Shown here: positions 35,524 through 45,640 of the stretch, in pieces
Position numbering within the stretch: the first letter of the stretch is position 1
Layout of the letters: each line of letters begins with the position of its first letter
Source: Gambelia wislizenii
Lineage: Eukaryota > Chordata > Lepidosauria > Squamata > Crotaphytidae
DNA length: 64,000 nt
Assembly (NCBI GenBank): GCA_030847615.1
Contig: JAUMIR010000001.1
Coordinates: forward strand, 83,005,501-83,069,500
Reading direction: 5' to 3'
The notes under the pieces: model-generated
Told to the model about the DNA's origin: nothing
Database searches by the model: none
Seen by the model: the letters and a program-made list of their open reading frames with translations, nothing else
Position numbers and translations under genes: made by a program

Positions 35524-36138
35524 CAGTCGTCCCTTCACATTCGCGGGGGTTCCGTTCCGCGGACCCCCGCGAATGTGAAAAATCCGCGAATAACTACTCC
35601 CCTCCCCCTCCCTCCCCAGGCCTTCGCGGGGCCTTCCTAGGCCCCGCGGAGGTCTCCCCGGCCCTCCCTCCCTCCCTCCCCAGGCCTTCGCGGGGCCTTG
35701 CTAGGCCTCGCGGAGGTCTCCCCGGCCCTCCCTCCCTCCCCAGGCCTTCGCGGGGCCTTGCTAGGCCCCACGGAGGTCTCCCCGGCCCTCCCTCCCTCCC
35801 TCCCCAGGCCTTCGCGGGGCCTCCGGAGGCCTTCGCGGGGCCTCCGGAGGGTCTCCGGGCGTCCCGCGAAGGCCTCCCCACCCCTCCCCAGGCCTTCGTG
35901 GGGCCTCCAGAGGGCCTCCGGGCGTCCCGTGAAGGCCTCCCCACCCCTCCCCAGGCCTTCATGGGGCCTCCGGAGCACCTCCGGGGCCCCCGTGGAGGCC
36001 TCCCCGCTCCCTCCAGGTCTTTCACGGGGCCTCTGGAGGCCCCATGTCACGGTTTTGGGGGGGGCCGGGGGGGCCCTCCCAAAACCGCGAATAACCAAAA
36101 CCGCGAATGTCAAGTTCGCGAATGTGGAGGGACAACTG
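35524..36138. mobile_element. GC-rich pogo/Tigger-like MITE inside CR1
   Basis: The ends are CAGTCGTCCCTTCACATTCG and TCGCGAATGTGGAGGGACAA then CTG, an inverted repeat with TA on both sides (35522-23, 36139-40). Removing it together with one TA restores the normal CR1 sequence AGAAGTATAGTGTCC. The terminal parts, including CGGACCCCCGCGAATGTG and AACCGCGAATAACC, belong to the same terminal type as the AT-rich Tigger-like copies in this window, but the centre is a GC-rich minisatellite. No transposase is encoded. Confidence 0.9.
35605..36050. repeat. GC-rich minisatellite, about seven 63-bp units
   Basis: CAGGCCTTCG-type anchors recur at 35617, 35681, 35741, 35805, 35889 and 35952, and a variant (CAGGTCTTTC) at about 36014. 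Spacing is 60-64 bp apart from one 84-bp step. The long step contains a duplicated TTCGCGGGGCCTCCGGAGGC. Later units differ from earlier ones in a block (GGGCGTCCCG, CTCCCCACC). CpG density is high. The long Pro/Arg/Gly frames on both strands are by-products of the repeat. Confidence 0.9.
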
Positions 36139-36631
36139 TATAGTGTCCAGATCAAGGGAAGTAATAGTGCCGCTCTATTCTGCCTTGGTCAGACCTCACC
36201 TAGAATACTGTGTCCAGTTTTGGGCACCAGAATTCAAAAAAGATATTGACAAATTGGAGCATGTCCAGAGAAGGGCAACTAAAATGGTGAAAGGTCTGGA
36301 GACCATGCCTTATGAAGAGAGACTTAGGGAGCTGGGTATGTTTAGCCTAGAAAAAAGATGGTTAAGAGGCAATATGATAGCCCTGTTTAAGTATTTGAAG
36401 GGGTGTCACATTGAGGATGGAGCAGACTTGTTTTTTGCTGCTCCAGAGACTGGAACACGGAGCAATGGATGCAAGCTCCAGGAACAGAGATTCCACCTCA
36501 ACATTAGGAGGAACTTTTTGACAGTAAGAGCTGTTTGGCAGTGGAACACACTCCCTCGGAGCGTGGTGGGGTCTCCTTCCTTGGAGGTCTTTAAACAGAG
36601 GCTGGATGGCCATCAGTCGGGGATACTTTGA
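36139..36631 (+). pseudogene. CR1 ORF2 C-terminal domain
   Basis: After the MITE the frame resumes at [20 protein letters not shown], then [18 protein letters not shown] and [19 protein letters not shown], ending with the stop before 36632. These residues are the conserved CR1 C-terminus also seen, in pieces, at 16338-16740, 43348-43911 and 44812-45455. Confidence 0.9.
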
Positions 36632-36800
36632 TCAAGATTTCCTTCGTGGTAGGGGGTTGGACTGGATGGCCCTCGTGGTCTCTTCCAGCTCTACAGTTCT
36701 ATGATTCTATGATTCTACTATTGATAGGTCATAGTATCAAATAGTGCTCAAAGAGATAGCCATGCTGTCTCAGCATATATAGGGTGAGAGTGCAAGGAAA

Positions 36801-37022
36801 GAATCTAGCAGCACATTTGAGACTAACTGGTTTATTTAACATGCACATTTGTGAATTTCAGTCCAGTTCCAGTTCTTCAGACACCATGACAGAGGGCTAT
36901 TAATGCCAGAAATTCCTGTGACTTTTAACATCATTCCATCAGTGCATTTGAAGAAGTGGACTGATATCCATGAAAGTTCAAGCTATAATAAATCTGTTTG
37001 TCTCAAAGGTGCTACTAAATTC
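36801..37022. mobile_element. Non-autonomous element with 34-bp imperfect inverted ends
   Basis: TCTAGCAGCACATTTGAGAC at the left and GTCTCAAAGGTGCTACTAAA at the right are inverted, together with the adjoining TTTATT/AATAAA. Inside is TTTGAAGAAGTGGACTGATA then TCCATGAAAGTTCAAGC, a block common in reptile repeats. Family not identified with certainty. Confidence 0.6.
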
Positions 37023-37947
37023 TTTTCCTATGCCCCTGCTTACCCCCTTTATATCAAGTAGTGTATACTTCTGTCTTTGCCATATAAAAATGTGTCTTTA
37101 TTTAACATATTTAATTTAACATTTTTAATTAAGGGCAGAGGGAAATGAGATGGGGAGCTTGCATACCTGCTCCCTAGGAAATGTATTTGCTCTAGATACT
37201 CAGAGAGTGTCAGATGTGTCTACACAGAAAATTCTTTTTCTGGAAAATGGATAAGCCAAAACAGGACTGGACTGTTGTGCAAATAAGCAGCTATAAATGA
37301 CCAACTTTGTAAGCTCATGTCTCCCAAAATATAGTTCTGTATTTTTCAAAAATAGCCACATTCATTCAGCTTGATTGTTGAGATTGACATCCCCTTTGCA
37401 CTGACTGTTCTGTGCTGCCCTACAAGGTGTTTGCTCTTCACACAGCTAATCTCGGTTTATGTAACAAAGCAGGCAGTGGGGGGAAACAGAGCTATTTACT
37501 TAAATGTTCAGAAAATGGGGACAAAATAGAAAGGTGTATTTTACTGAAATTGAAAGCGGCAGGTGGCATTTGGAGCTTTCTTGCTGTTTTGGATTACTAC
37601 GAAATGTTAATAAGTATACATCCAAAAACAGTACAGTTATTAGAACATATGTGAGGTATACTAAACCCTTAATTTTAAAACTTGCACTATAGCAAAACAA
37701 GTCTTGGACGAATGTGTCAACTGATTCATTGGCTACAATGATATATGTTTTATATTTCCAAAGCATGTTTAGTATTCTAATTTATGTGTGAATGAAGAGG
37801 ATTCTAATTCATAAAATTAATTAAAATGGTCTTGGACCTTACAGTCCCCTTTTTCAGAAAGTTTGGTTGCTCTAACGTTGCATATATGCCTCTGTGTAGT
37901 TCAAAGGGATTAATATTCTTTCCACTTAAACTTTAAGATGTATCTCA
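37023..37947. other. Intergenic, no gene recognised
   Basis: AT-rich. Short frames at 37412-37654 on the plus strand and 37766-37500 on the minus strand overlap each other and lack domains. Confidence 0.5.
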
Positions 37948-38540
37948 GGAGATTATCAGATGCACCAAATATCCCACCATAGGGAGGACAGGACATCGCC
38001 AAAGGGCTTTGTCCCTGTGGCATTATGCCCCCACACACTCCTTTTTATTTACAGCTTAAGCTATGAATAGACCTGTTGTTCTGTTTCTGTAACAGAATGA
38101 CGGGTGTAGGAGAAGGTGCCCCATTATGCTGGCGTGATGCCAGCCACGGTGGGAGGTCCCTGCTGAACACTTCCAGGTTCAATTGGGACATTGAGGCAAG
38201 TTACACACTCCCACCCCCCTCACCAGGTTGCTTGGGATTTTTAAAATATGTTTTGGGGCTTAGTTTGATTTTTTGACATTTAGTTTCCTTTTAATTTTTG
38301 AATTTCCCACACAAACGTTCTCTCGCAAGAATGGCTGGGATTTGCTTTCCAGGAAGTGAATGGGGCTCTGTGAGAGTTCCATCTACTCTTGGCCTGCCGG
38401 AGGGGAGGGGAGGACTTTTAATCATGTGGCAAGGTAGGTGTCTGATAATTTTTCATTTAATCAGTTACAGGGACAGGAGTGGGGTGGGAGGGGACATAGC
38501 GAGACGGGGACTCTACATTTGTCCCTGTTCCATAATCTCC
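37948..38540. mobile_element. PIF/Harbinger-like MITE (GGAGATT termini)
   Basis: The left end GGAGATTATCAGATG and right end CATAATCTCC are inverted, flanked by TCA on both sides (37945-47 and 38541-43). Its interior is homologous to 48753-49395 (GAATAGACC, GGGAGGTCC, GAACACTTCC, GTTCTCTCGCAAGAATGGCT and CTGGGATTT blocks). Confidence 0.75.
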
Positions 38541-38570
38541 TCAGTCTAACCATATTCTATAGTCTAGTTC

Positions 38571-38967
38571 AGTGGCTCTTTACCTTTTATTTACAAGGAA
38601 CCCCTTTTAAATATCTTTTGTTGGAGCAGACCCCCAAGACTTAACTCAAGATTCAAAGCCCCAATAATAAGAATGATCATACCTAATAATAATAATAATA
38701 ATAATAATTGCACCATCCATTAAACCTTCTCTCTAAGGAAAAGGCCCTGGAGGGGGAGGGAAGACTTTTCTTTTGCTTCTTCCTGCAAGTTTGTCGCTGG
38801 AGCAGATTGCATGGCAATGCATAGGCCAAGCCAGGCAGCCAGCATTTGCCTTGGCTCCTGTCATGTGGCCGCTCCACTGCAGGCAGGAGATGGGCTAAGC
38901 AGCCTTCAAGCCTTTGCGGATCCCCTGTGAGAACATTGCAGACCCCTTGGGATCCCCGGACCACTAG
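38571..38967. mobile_element. hAT-like MITE with 8-bp target duplication
   Basis: TCTAGTTC occurs directly left (38563-70) and right (38968-75), the 8-bp duplication expected for hAT. The ends AGTGGCTCTTTACC and GGATCCCCGGACCACTAG form a weak inverted repeat of the CAGTGGTTC type. An (AAT)n run lies at 38685-38708. Confidence 0.75.
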
Positions 38968-40555
38968 TCTAGTTCATTTACATAATAAGCCTTTAACCCT
39001 GGAAGTAAGCCCCTTAGAACAAAATGGGATTTATACCTAAGTAGACAATACATAGTATTTCAATATCATTTACAAAAATTCTATATCCTTCATAGAAATT
39101 AAATTAAAATACAACAAAATGGTAAAACATTATGTAAATGGGTATTTAATTAATAAAATTAACTTAATATGTTTAATTAAGTACAGAGGAAAATGAGATG
39201 GGGAATATATAAACCTCCTCCCCAGGAAAGGATTTTCTTTAGATACTCCAAGCAAATCTGAACCATGCCACTGCAATAGGAGACAACATCCTATGGTTTC
39301 ATATGTGTACATATCTTCCCCTATGGAAGCATTCGACCTTTTAGTGCAGTGGAAAATATCCACATTCAGTTCAAGTTTGTGGGAATGGAGTAGCACATTT
39401 GGTGCTATTGCACATAGTGTGCAGTTTATATGGGTGTACATAAGATATATGTGCATTATGCATGGAGGCATGTGGGCATTTAGTTGTGCTTTTAGTTGCA
39501 TATTTGCTATCTTGGTCCAGTTGTGCAATGTTGCCATTCAGCACAACAGTTGTGTAGCACAATTACTATCTAACTCCTCATGTGGAAAGCTACTTTATGC
39601 TACTCCAAATGCAGAAGAATCTCAGGGGAGATGTAAAATAAAACTGGCACTTAATAAAATCCAGATACATCTAACTGAAGAGGACAACTGTGGTGTAAGA
39701 CTCTAAAAAGCACTAACTTTTTTTTAAAGTACTGAAGAAACTTCCAGATGTAGAACTATGTTATACTAAGCCATTTACTGCCTTCAGACCTACCAGAGAG
39801 CCATTGAATCACCCCACCATAGCCATTTTTGCCTGCAGGGTGGGGTGCAGAAGTATCTGGCTGTCCCCATATCCAGATGTGAATTGATTATATCATCTGC
39901 TGAAGTCTGCCAGTAATCATTTCACTACTCGCTATGGGTACATAGATAGACCTTCTACCATCCCCACCCTGGTCTCCTCCAGGCTTGAATGGATGTGGGT
40001 TGGGTCCTTAAGTAGTTCTGTGGTTGATCTCAGGGAAGGGCTTTTATCACTGCAGAGGGAGGAAGGAAATTCCAATCCAACCAAAAATAGACATATGCAG
40101 GTGTTAATTTACATGTGCACGTGCCACTAACAGGAGGCCAACCATTCCGTATCATTTGGTAAGTTTTACTAAGAAAGGACAACTCAGTATAGAGTTGCCA
40201 TTTTAGTGATACCATCATGTTTGTTTGTTTTTGGAACATGCATTCCTACCTTGTATCTTGTATAAAGTGATTCAGGGAGACCATACCCATTCATTGCATA
40301 TCCGACTCAGGATCCTCTCTTCCCTGAATAAAGATGAAAATGGGAGCCAGCAGCACCCAAGTTCAGGAGGCAACAACTCTGGGGCCATAGATTATGTAGA
40401 CCTGCCTTCCACAACCTTGTGTTCCCCAGCTGTGGAGGATGACAGCTCCCAGAATGTTTGACTACTGCCTAAGCCTGAGTGAAGTTCAAAAGTTCTGGAG
40501 AGTGCTAAGTTGTGGGTGGTTGGTTTAGACTCCTATAAGGATGAACATCACCAGG
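38968..40555. other. Intergenic, TGCA-rich repeat-like block
   Basis: 39290-39560 is rich in TTGCAC/GTGCA words (AGCACAACAGTTGTGTAGCA near 39538) and resembles, in composition, 28690-28800 and 61970-62300; I cannot define ends. The overlapping frames on both strands there have no domain. Confidence 0.35.
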
Positions 40556-40632
40556 AATCATAGAATCATAGAATTTTAGAGTTGGAAGAGACCACGAGGG
40601 CCATCCAGTCCAACGCAGGAAATCTTGATCAA
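40556..40632 (-). mobile_element. CR1 extreme 3' end
   Basis: GAATCATAGAATCATAGAAT then TTGGAAGAGACCACGAGGGC and CATCCAGTCCAACGCAGGAA is the terminal 75 bp of CR1 on the minus strand. Confidence 0.85.
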
Positions 40633-40969
40633 AGGAAGGTTTCCCTTGCAGCAATTTCTGTCCATGGTTAACTGCTTCTGAGACTATCTCTTCTGTGAAG
40701 TTCTAAAGTGGTCTGCAAAGAATGCTGCACGTCAAATAAAATAATCTCTATTAATGTTAATCTTTTATTAGGACATTATCACACCAACCTCTTGTCCCAC
40801 AGCAATCGTTCTAGTTTAATTATGCAAGCATACTGGTTTTACATCAATTTTTATCATACTTTCCCACATTAGCACTGCTTTGGTGATCCATTGTGGTGCA
40901 ATCTGCTTTCTGCACTGAAACCATAACTCCTCCTTCTGACCCCTGCATGCACTCCCATTGTGCATGTGT

Positions 40970-41130
40970 TGGGGCCCTGGTGGTGCAGTAAGCTAATGCA
41001 GCCAAAACTGCAGCCAAAACTCATGTAGAACTTGAGTTCAATTCCAAGGCCCCCCAGGTCGACTCAGCCTTCTGTAAGTTAATAAAATGAGTACCAGCAT
41101 AATAAAGAGCTGGAGCAACATGCTGTGGAA
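40970..41130 (+). mobile_element. tRNA-derived squamate SINE
   Basis: GGGGCCCTGGTGGTGCAGT (A-box region), AACTTGAGTTCAATTCC (B box), GTCGACTCAGCCTTCTGTAA and AATAAAATGAGTACCAGC. Same family as 27895-28075. Confidence 0.6.
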
Positions 41131-41143
41131 GCTTTTAATACAG

Positions 41144-41742
41144 GTCCCGTCTACACGATTTAAATAATACGTACGGCGTGCGGAAGTTCGCGCTTCGGTA
41201 CAAACGGCTGTTCGGATGCACACGAATGCAAAAGAGGGGGGTAGTTTTCCACCCTGAAATATGCACACGCGGCATTTGGGAGGGAAAGCGGATCGCGAAG
41301 AGAAATCCGTACGCTGTTCGGATGGCTGACGGGTCTGTACGGTCTGTTCGCACACATACGAACAGGCAGGGTAATCTGATTGGCTGGCCAAGTAGAGGGG
41401 CCGGGGCTAGCACGGAGGGGAATTGGGAGCGGCCGCCATGTTGGTTTCCCGGCTAGCGAGCGTCCGGTAAGTCTGTGAATTTATATGTTTATTTATTTTT
41501 ATTTTATATTGTAAATACGGAAAACCGACTGTCCGCAAACCAGGAACCTTTAAAAAAAAAGCAGCAGGAGATTTAAAACTGCTGCTTGGCTTGCTCGCTC
41601 CAGCCAGCTTCAGGAAGAGGGAGTCATACAGAGTTTAGGGGCTTAAAAATCGTATAGCCGGTTCGTATGCATACGAATGACAGGCTGTTCATATTTTTTG
41701 CTCCCCATATGGATTTTTTTATGATCGTATAGCCGCACCCTC
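41144..41742 (+). mobile_element. CpG-rich hAT-like MITE
   Basis: The left end CAGGTCCCGTCTACACGAT and right end ATCGTATAGCCGCACCCTCA form an imperfect inverted repeat. The interior shares CTGATTGGCTGGCCAAGTAG, GCCGCCATGTTGG, CGTCCGGTAAGTC and GCAGCAG.AGATTTAAAA with 58039-58585, where most CpG sites have changed to TpG or CpA. CpG density here is very high for this region. The overlapping frames (41038-41456 on both strands) have no domain, and no transposase is present. No clear 8-bp duplication was found. Confidence 0.65.
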
Positions 41743-41759
41743 AGTTTCCAAAGAGCAGC

Positions 41760-42079
41760 AGTCATTATTAGTGTACAATGCATTCTGCAGTGTCACTCTT
41801 GCAGCATCGTTTGCATGCCAGCAGTGCCATCTACTGGCACTTGCATTGTACAACTGTCTGTATTGTCTGTACCTTCTGTACTGAAGGTGCTTTGAAATGT
41901 ATTGTACTAAAAATTGTATTGAATAATATTGCATTGAATGTACTGTATTGAATTGTACTGCATAGTGATGTATTGTGATGCATTTTATTGTATACTTTGT
42001 GATGTTGTACCCCACCCCAATTCTGTGGAGAGAGGTGGGTAATAAATAAGTATCATCATCATCATCATCATCATCATCT
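41760..42079 (+). repeat. L2-like LINE 3' tail with (ATC)n
   Basis: A run of TATTG/TGTAC words leads into CCCACCCCAATTCTGTGGAG, AGAGGTGGGTAATAAATAAG and then the (ATC)n array at 42051-42079. This is how L2-type elements end in reptiles, with a microsatellite grown from the tail. Confidence 0.55.
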
Positions 42080-42295
42080 CCCGGGAGAGAAAGAACTGTC
42101 ATTCCTTCTTTGGTGGGGGGAGGGGAAGAAGGTGCCCCTCTGCACCCACCAGAGAAGGAATGACAGTTGTTCCTTGCCAAGGAACAGTCTCCCAAGAGAG
42201 GAAGGACTATCATTCCTTCTTTGGAGGGGGGGAAACCAGCTGCACCTCTCTGTACCCCACCCCCAGCAAGGCATTCCTTCTTTGGGTGGGGGGGT
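42078..42295. repeat. Tandem duplication, units of about 110 bp
   Basis: TCTCCCGGGAGAGAAAGAAC at 42078 recurs as TCTCCCAAGAGAGGAAGGAC at 42189, each followed by CATTCCTTCTTTGG and a G-run. Within unit 1, CATTCCTTCTTTGGTGGG and CCCACCAGAGAAGGAATG are inverted. Long frames here on the minus strand are repeat by-products. Confidence 0.7.
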
Positions 42296-43243
42296 TTGAG
42301 CTGGCTGGGTGCATTTCTTTTTCTGCCACAATTGCAGTAAGAACAACAACAATAGCAACAACAACGGGCATGGGAGTAGGATAGCAAGAAAGGAGGAAGA
42401 AAGGAGGAGGATCACATGCCATGTGACTTCCCTTATCTTGGTATTGCTGCAGAAGGAATCTTTCACACAACAAGGGAAAATACTGGAAGAGGAGCAGAAC
42501 TGAGAGCCATTGGCAGGTTTTCCCCATCATTGAAGAAGTGTGCTACGGAAACAACTGGAATGCAAACAAGCAACTGTATAGACACGGCATCAAGTACTGA
42601 CCAAATTCGTGAATACCTTGCTGTAATTCCAGAATAGTAGCCTCATGTGATAATATCCCTAGTTGTTCTGGCTTCTGTGAATTCTCCATTTACATTTATG
42701 TAGGTCAAGATTATTCAGCTCTCTATTTTTTTGATGATGCCTATACTTCCTCTGAACCTTCTTTGGAATTCAGAGCTGCCTCTGCCTGTTCTTAGCCTGT
42801 TCATCTGTCCTCACTTAGCCTTATGCTTCTCCCGCCTGGCACTGGCTCGTCTAATCACACATATGCTACACTGCTGGTGGAGTGCAGTTTTTCCTGCATA
42901 GGTCCTATGAATCAGACTAGCCTGTTCTTAATATAAATTAATCTAACAGAATTGGGATTTCTGAAACAAATGCTGTTAAATTCTGGATCTTGCAAGTTTT
43001 CTAAGAATCTCCTAAAGCTAATGCCAGAGAATGAAACATATGGAGGCTGAGAATATCATAACTGTTCTGGGAACATTGCTGGGCAGATTGCATGTTGGTT
43101 TGTTTTGCTACCTGCAAGGTTTTGCTAAATGTATGGATCACTTAAGGTAGGCTGACTTGGCCCATACAATGCAGACAAGTACTTGTCTTTAGTAATTCCT
43201 TCTTGTCTTATTCCAGGTTTTCTCATGGCATTACAATCTAGCC
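42296..43243. other. Intergenic, no gene recognised
   Basis: A purine-rich stretch at 42330-42420 with (AAC)-like units, then unique-looking sequence. No domain in any frame. Confidence 0.45.
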
Positions 43244-43246
43244 TTA

Positions 43247-44077
43247 GGAGATTTTCAGATGGGGGGGGGGGGAACCCATGGAGATCAGGAGAAAAACGGG
43301 GCTGTTCCGCTTCCAGCGCTCCATTTCACACGCCATCCTCCTCCCAACCTCCATTCATAGAATCATAGAATCATTGAATTGTAGAATTGTAGAGTTGTAG
43401 AATTGGAAGAGACCTCAAGTGCCATCCAGTTCAACCACCTGCCATGCAGGAATACACAATCAAAGCATCCCTAACAGATGGCCATCCAGCCTCTGTTTAA
43501 AGACCTCCAAGGAAGGAGACCCCACCACGCTCCGAGGGAGTGCGTTCCACTGCCGAACAGCTCTTACTGTCAAAAAGTTCCTCCTAATGTTGAGGTGGAA
43601 TCTCTGTTCCTGGAGCTTGCATCCATTGCTCCGTGTTCTAGTCTCTGGAGCAGTAGAAAACAAGCTTGCTCCACCCTCAATGTGACACCCCTTCAAATAC
43701 TTAAACAGGGCTATCGTATCACCCCTTGACCATCTTTTTTCCAGGCTAAACATACCCAGCTCCCTAAGTCTCTCCTCATAAGGCATGGTTTCCAGACCTT
43801 TCACCATTTTAGTCACCTTTCTCTGGACACACTCCAATTTGTCAATATCCCTTTTGAATTGTGGTGCCCAGAACTGGACACAGTATTGAATTGTGGTGCC
43901 CAGAACTGGAATGGAATTGTCAATAAAAAAACAGCAGAATGAAAATGAAAGCAGGATGGAGGGAGAATGAACGGAGGTTGGGAGGAGGATGGGGGCATGT
44001 GAAATGGAGAGTTGGAAGTGGAACAGCCCTGTTTTTCTCCTGACCTCCGTGGGTTCCCCCCCCATCTGAAAATCTCC
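43247..44077. mobile_element. PIF/Harbinger-like MITE carrying a CR1 insertion
   Basis: The left end GGAGATTTTCAGATGGGGG and right end CCCCCATCTGAAAATCTCC are perfectly inverted, flanked by TTA (43244-46, 44078-80). The arms extend about 110 bp each, through GAGATCAGGAGAAAAACGGG, CATTTCACA and CTCCTCCCAACCTCC. The centre is occupied by a minus-strand CR1 3' end. Confidence 0.8.
43348..43911 (-). mobile_element. CR1 LINE 3' end inside a MITE
   Basis: The plus strand starts with TTCATAGAATCATAGAATC and continues in CR1 order. The minus-strand frame reads RDIDKLECVQRKVTKMVKGL and [19 protein letters not shown] without a stop and stays open into the MITE arm. AATTGTGGTGCCCAGAACTG occurs twice, 31 bp apart, at its 5' edge. 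It is 5'-truncated and is not a gene. Confidence 0.9.
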
Positions 44078-44080
44078 TTA

Positions 44081-44811
44081 GTCAACTGTTTTCACTATCT
44101 TTGTGATGTGGTCAAGGCGACCTTATGCACTTTATTAATGAACTGGAACTTAAATCACCCACAGTCAAACAGGATACACAACCCATATCAATTAGGTCCC
44201 TAAAATAAGCACAAAGGTAACATGAAGGTGTTTTAATATGTGGTATTGCTTGTTGCTTCTTTAGTATGTGGTACTGCATAACTTCTGTTTTTCTGTGGTG
44301 GTGACCAGTCAGGTGCTGCTCCACACCAATATACTTTATTAGTCCCAGGTTAACGCAATTCATTTATCATAATGATATGCGGTGAAAATAAAGCAATATG
44401 GAAGGCCAGACTCCTTACATCTTGGAATATCTGCCACACATTGTAGATATCTATGTGTAAACCACCAGATGCATCGCGTGTCCTTACTGTTAACAAATTC
44501 TGTTCACAATTTTCAATCTTTTAAACATCCTGGAAAATTTATTGTGTCAATATATGTGCATTACAGTGGTCCATATTCACTGACATTCCACATGTGCAAA
44601 TGCATGTACAGAATCATTAATGGTTCATATGATTTACATATTCTGCACGGCTAGTGCACTATCAGCACTTGGGGAAAAGCTTCAAAAAGTAGTACTGAAA
44701 ATGACAAGCTTTTCCGTCTTCTACCAGTGCTGCCAGTTCAGTGATGAAGAACTGCAAAATTCTCATTGATTTTAATTTCATGCTTCTATGCACTGGCTTT
44801 TCTACAGTAGT
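44081..44811. other. Intergenic, no gene recognised
   Basis: AT-rich, no domain in any frame, no terminal repeats seen. Confidence 0.5.
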
Positions 44812-45455
44812 AGAATCATAGAATCATAGAGTTGGAAGAGACCACAAGGGCCATCCAGTCCAACCCCCTGCCATGCAGGAATAAACAATCAAAGCATTCC
44901 CGACAGATGGCCATCCAGCCTCTGTTTAAAAACCTCCAAAGAAGGAGATTACACCACACTACGAGGCAGTGTATTCCACATCCAAACAGCTCTTACTGTC
45001 AGGAATTTCTTCCTAATGTTTAGGTGGAATCTCTTTTCCTACAGTTTGAGTCCATTACTCCATGTCCTTGTCTCTAGAACAGCAGAAAACAAGCTTGCTC
45101 CATCCTCAGTATGACATTCCTTCAAATATTTAAACATGACTATCATGTCACCTCTCAACCTCCTCTTCTCCAGACTAAACATGCCCAGCTCCCTAAGCTG
45201 CTCCTCATAGGGCATGGGCCTCCAACCATTTTGGTCACCCTCCTCTAGACACATTCCAGCTTGTCCATATCTGTCTGGAACTGTGGTGCCCAGAAGGGGA
45301 CACAGTATTCCAGGTGAAGTCTGACTAATGAAGAATAGAGTGGTACTATTACTTTCCTTGATCTAGACACTACACTCCTATTGATGCAGCCTAGAACTGC
45401 ATTGGCTTTTGTAGCTGCTGTGACACACTGCTGACTCATGTTCAGTTCAGTTACT
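44812..45455 (-). mobile_element. CR1 LINE 3' end
   Basis: GTAGAATCATAGAATCATAG then TTGGAAGAGACCACAAGG begins the reverse of a CR1 end. On the minus strand the C-terminal domain is recognisable (NAVLGCINRSVVSRSRKVIV near 45400-45340, [18 protein letters not shown] near 45216-45160), with stops and indels. Confidence 0.9.
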
Positions 45456-45640
45456 ATAAGAGCTATTCAAGAGTGGAATAGGCTGCCTCAGGGGTTGGGG
45501 CAGTGGACTGTCCTGTTTACAGAACAGGGGTTGGAAGGCCACCACTCAGGAGTGCTTTAGTTGTGTATTCCTGCATGTTGGTGGTTGGACTAGATGGCTC
45601 TTGCAGTTCCTTCCAACTTTATGATTCTAGGATTGTATTG
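45456..45640 (+). mobile_element. CR1 LINE extreme 3' end, opposite orientation
   Basis: ATAAGAGCTATTCAAGAGTG, AATAGGCTGCCTCAGG, then TTGGACTAGATGGCTC and CAACTTTATGATTCTAGG is a short plus-strand CR1 tail, joined back to back with the minus-strand copy before it. Confidence 0.8.

Larger units (their letters stand above)
32645..36717 (+). mobile_element. CR1 LINE, nearly complete, split by a MITE
   Basis: It begins inside ORF1 (5'-truncated), covers the ORF1 esterase domain, the spacer, the ORF2 endonuclease and reverse transcriptase and the C-terminal domain, and ends with the characteristic tandem ATTCTATG octamers at 36693-36717. A GC-rich MITE (35524-36138) interrupts the C-terminal part of ORF2. 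Without it, the reading frame is broken in only a few places, so this is among the younger CR1 copies here. Confidence 0.95.

Noticed and set aside
35502..36249. Long Pro/Gly/Arg-rich frames on both strands
   Set aside because: They are produced by the 63-bp GC-rich minisatellite and include MITE and CR1 sequence; composition changes with frame and there is no conserved domain.
39130..39706. Opposed frames of 135 and 137 codons
   Set aside because: They overlap on opposite strands in TGCA-rich repeat-like DNA, with no domain or splice context.
42051..42079. CRISPR-like or regulatory array
   Set aside because: It is a simple (ATC)n microsatellite at an L2 tail. No array in the window has spacer-repeat structure.
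41719..42530. Overlapping minus-strand frames of 100-220 codons
   Set aside because: They cross the (ATC)n array and the tandem 110-bp duplication. Asp-runs and Leu/Cys-runs come from the repeats.
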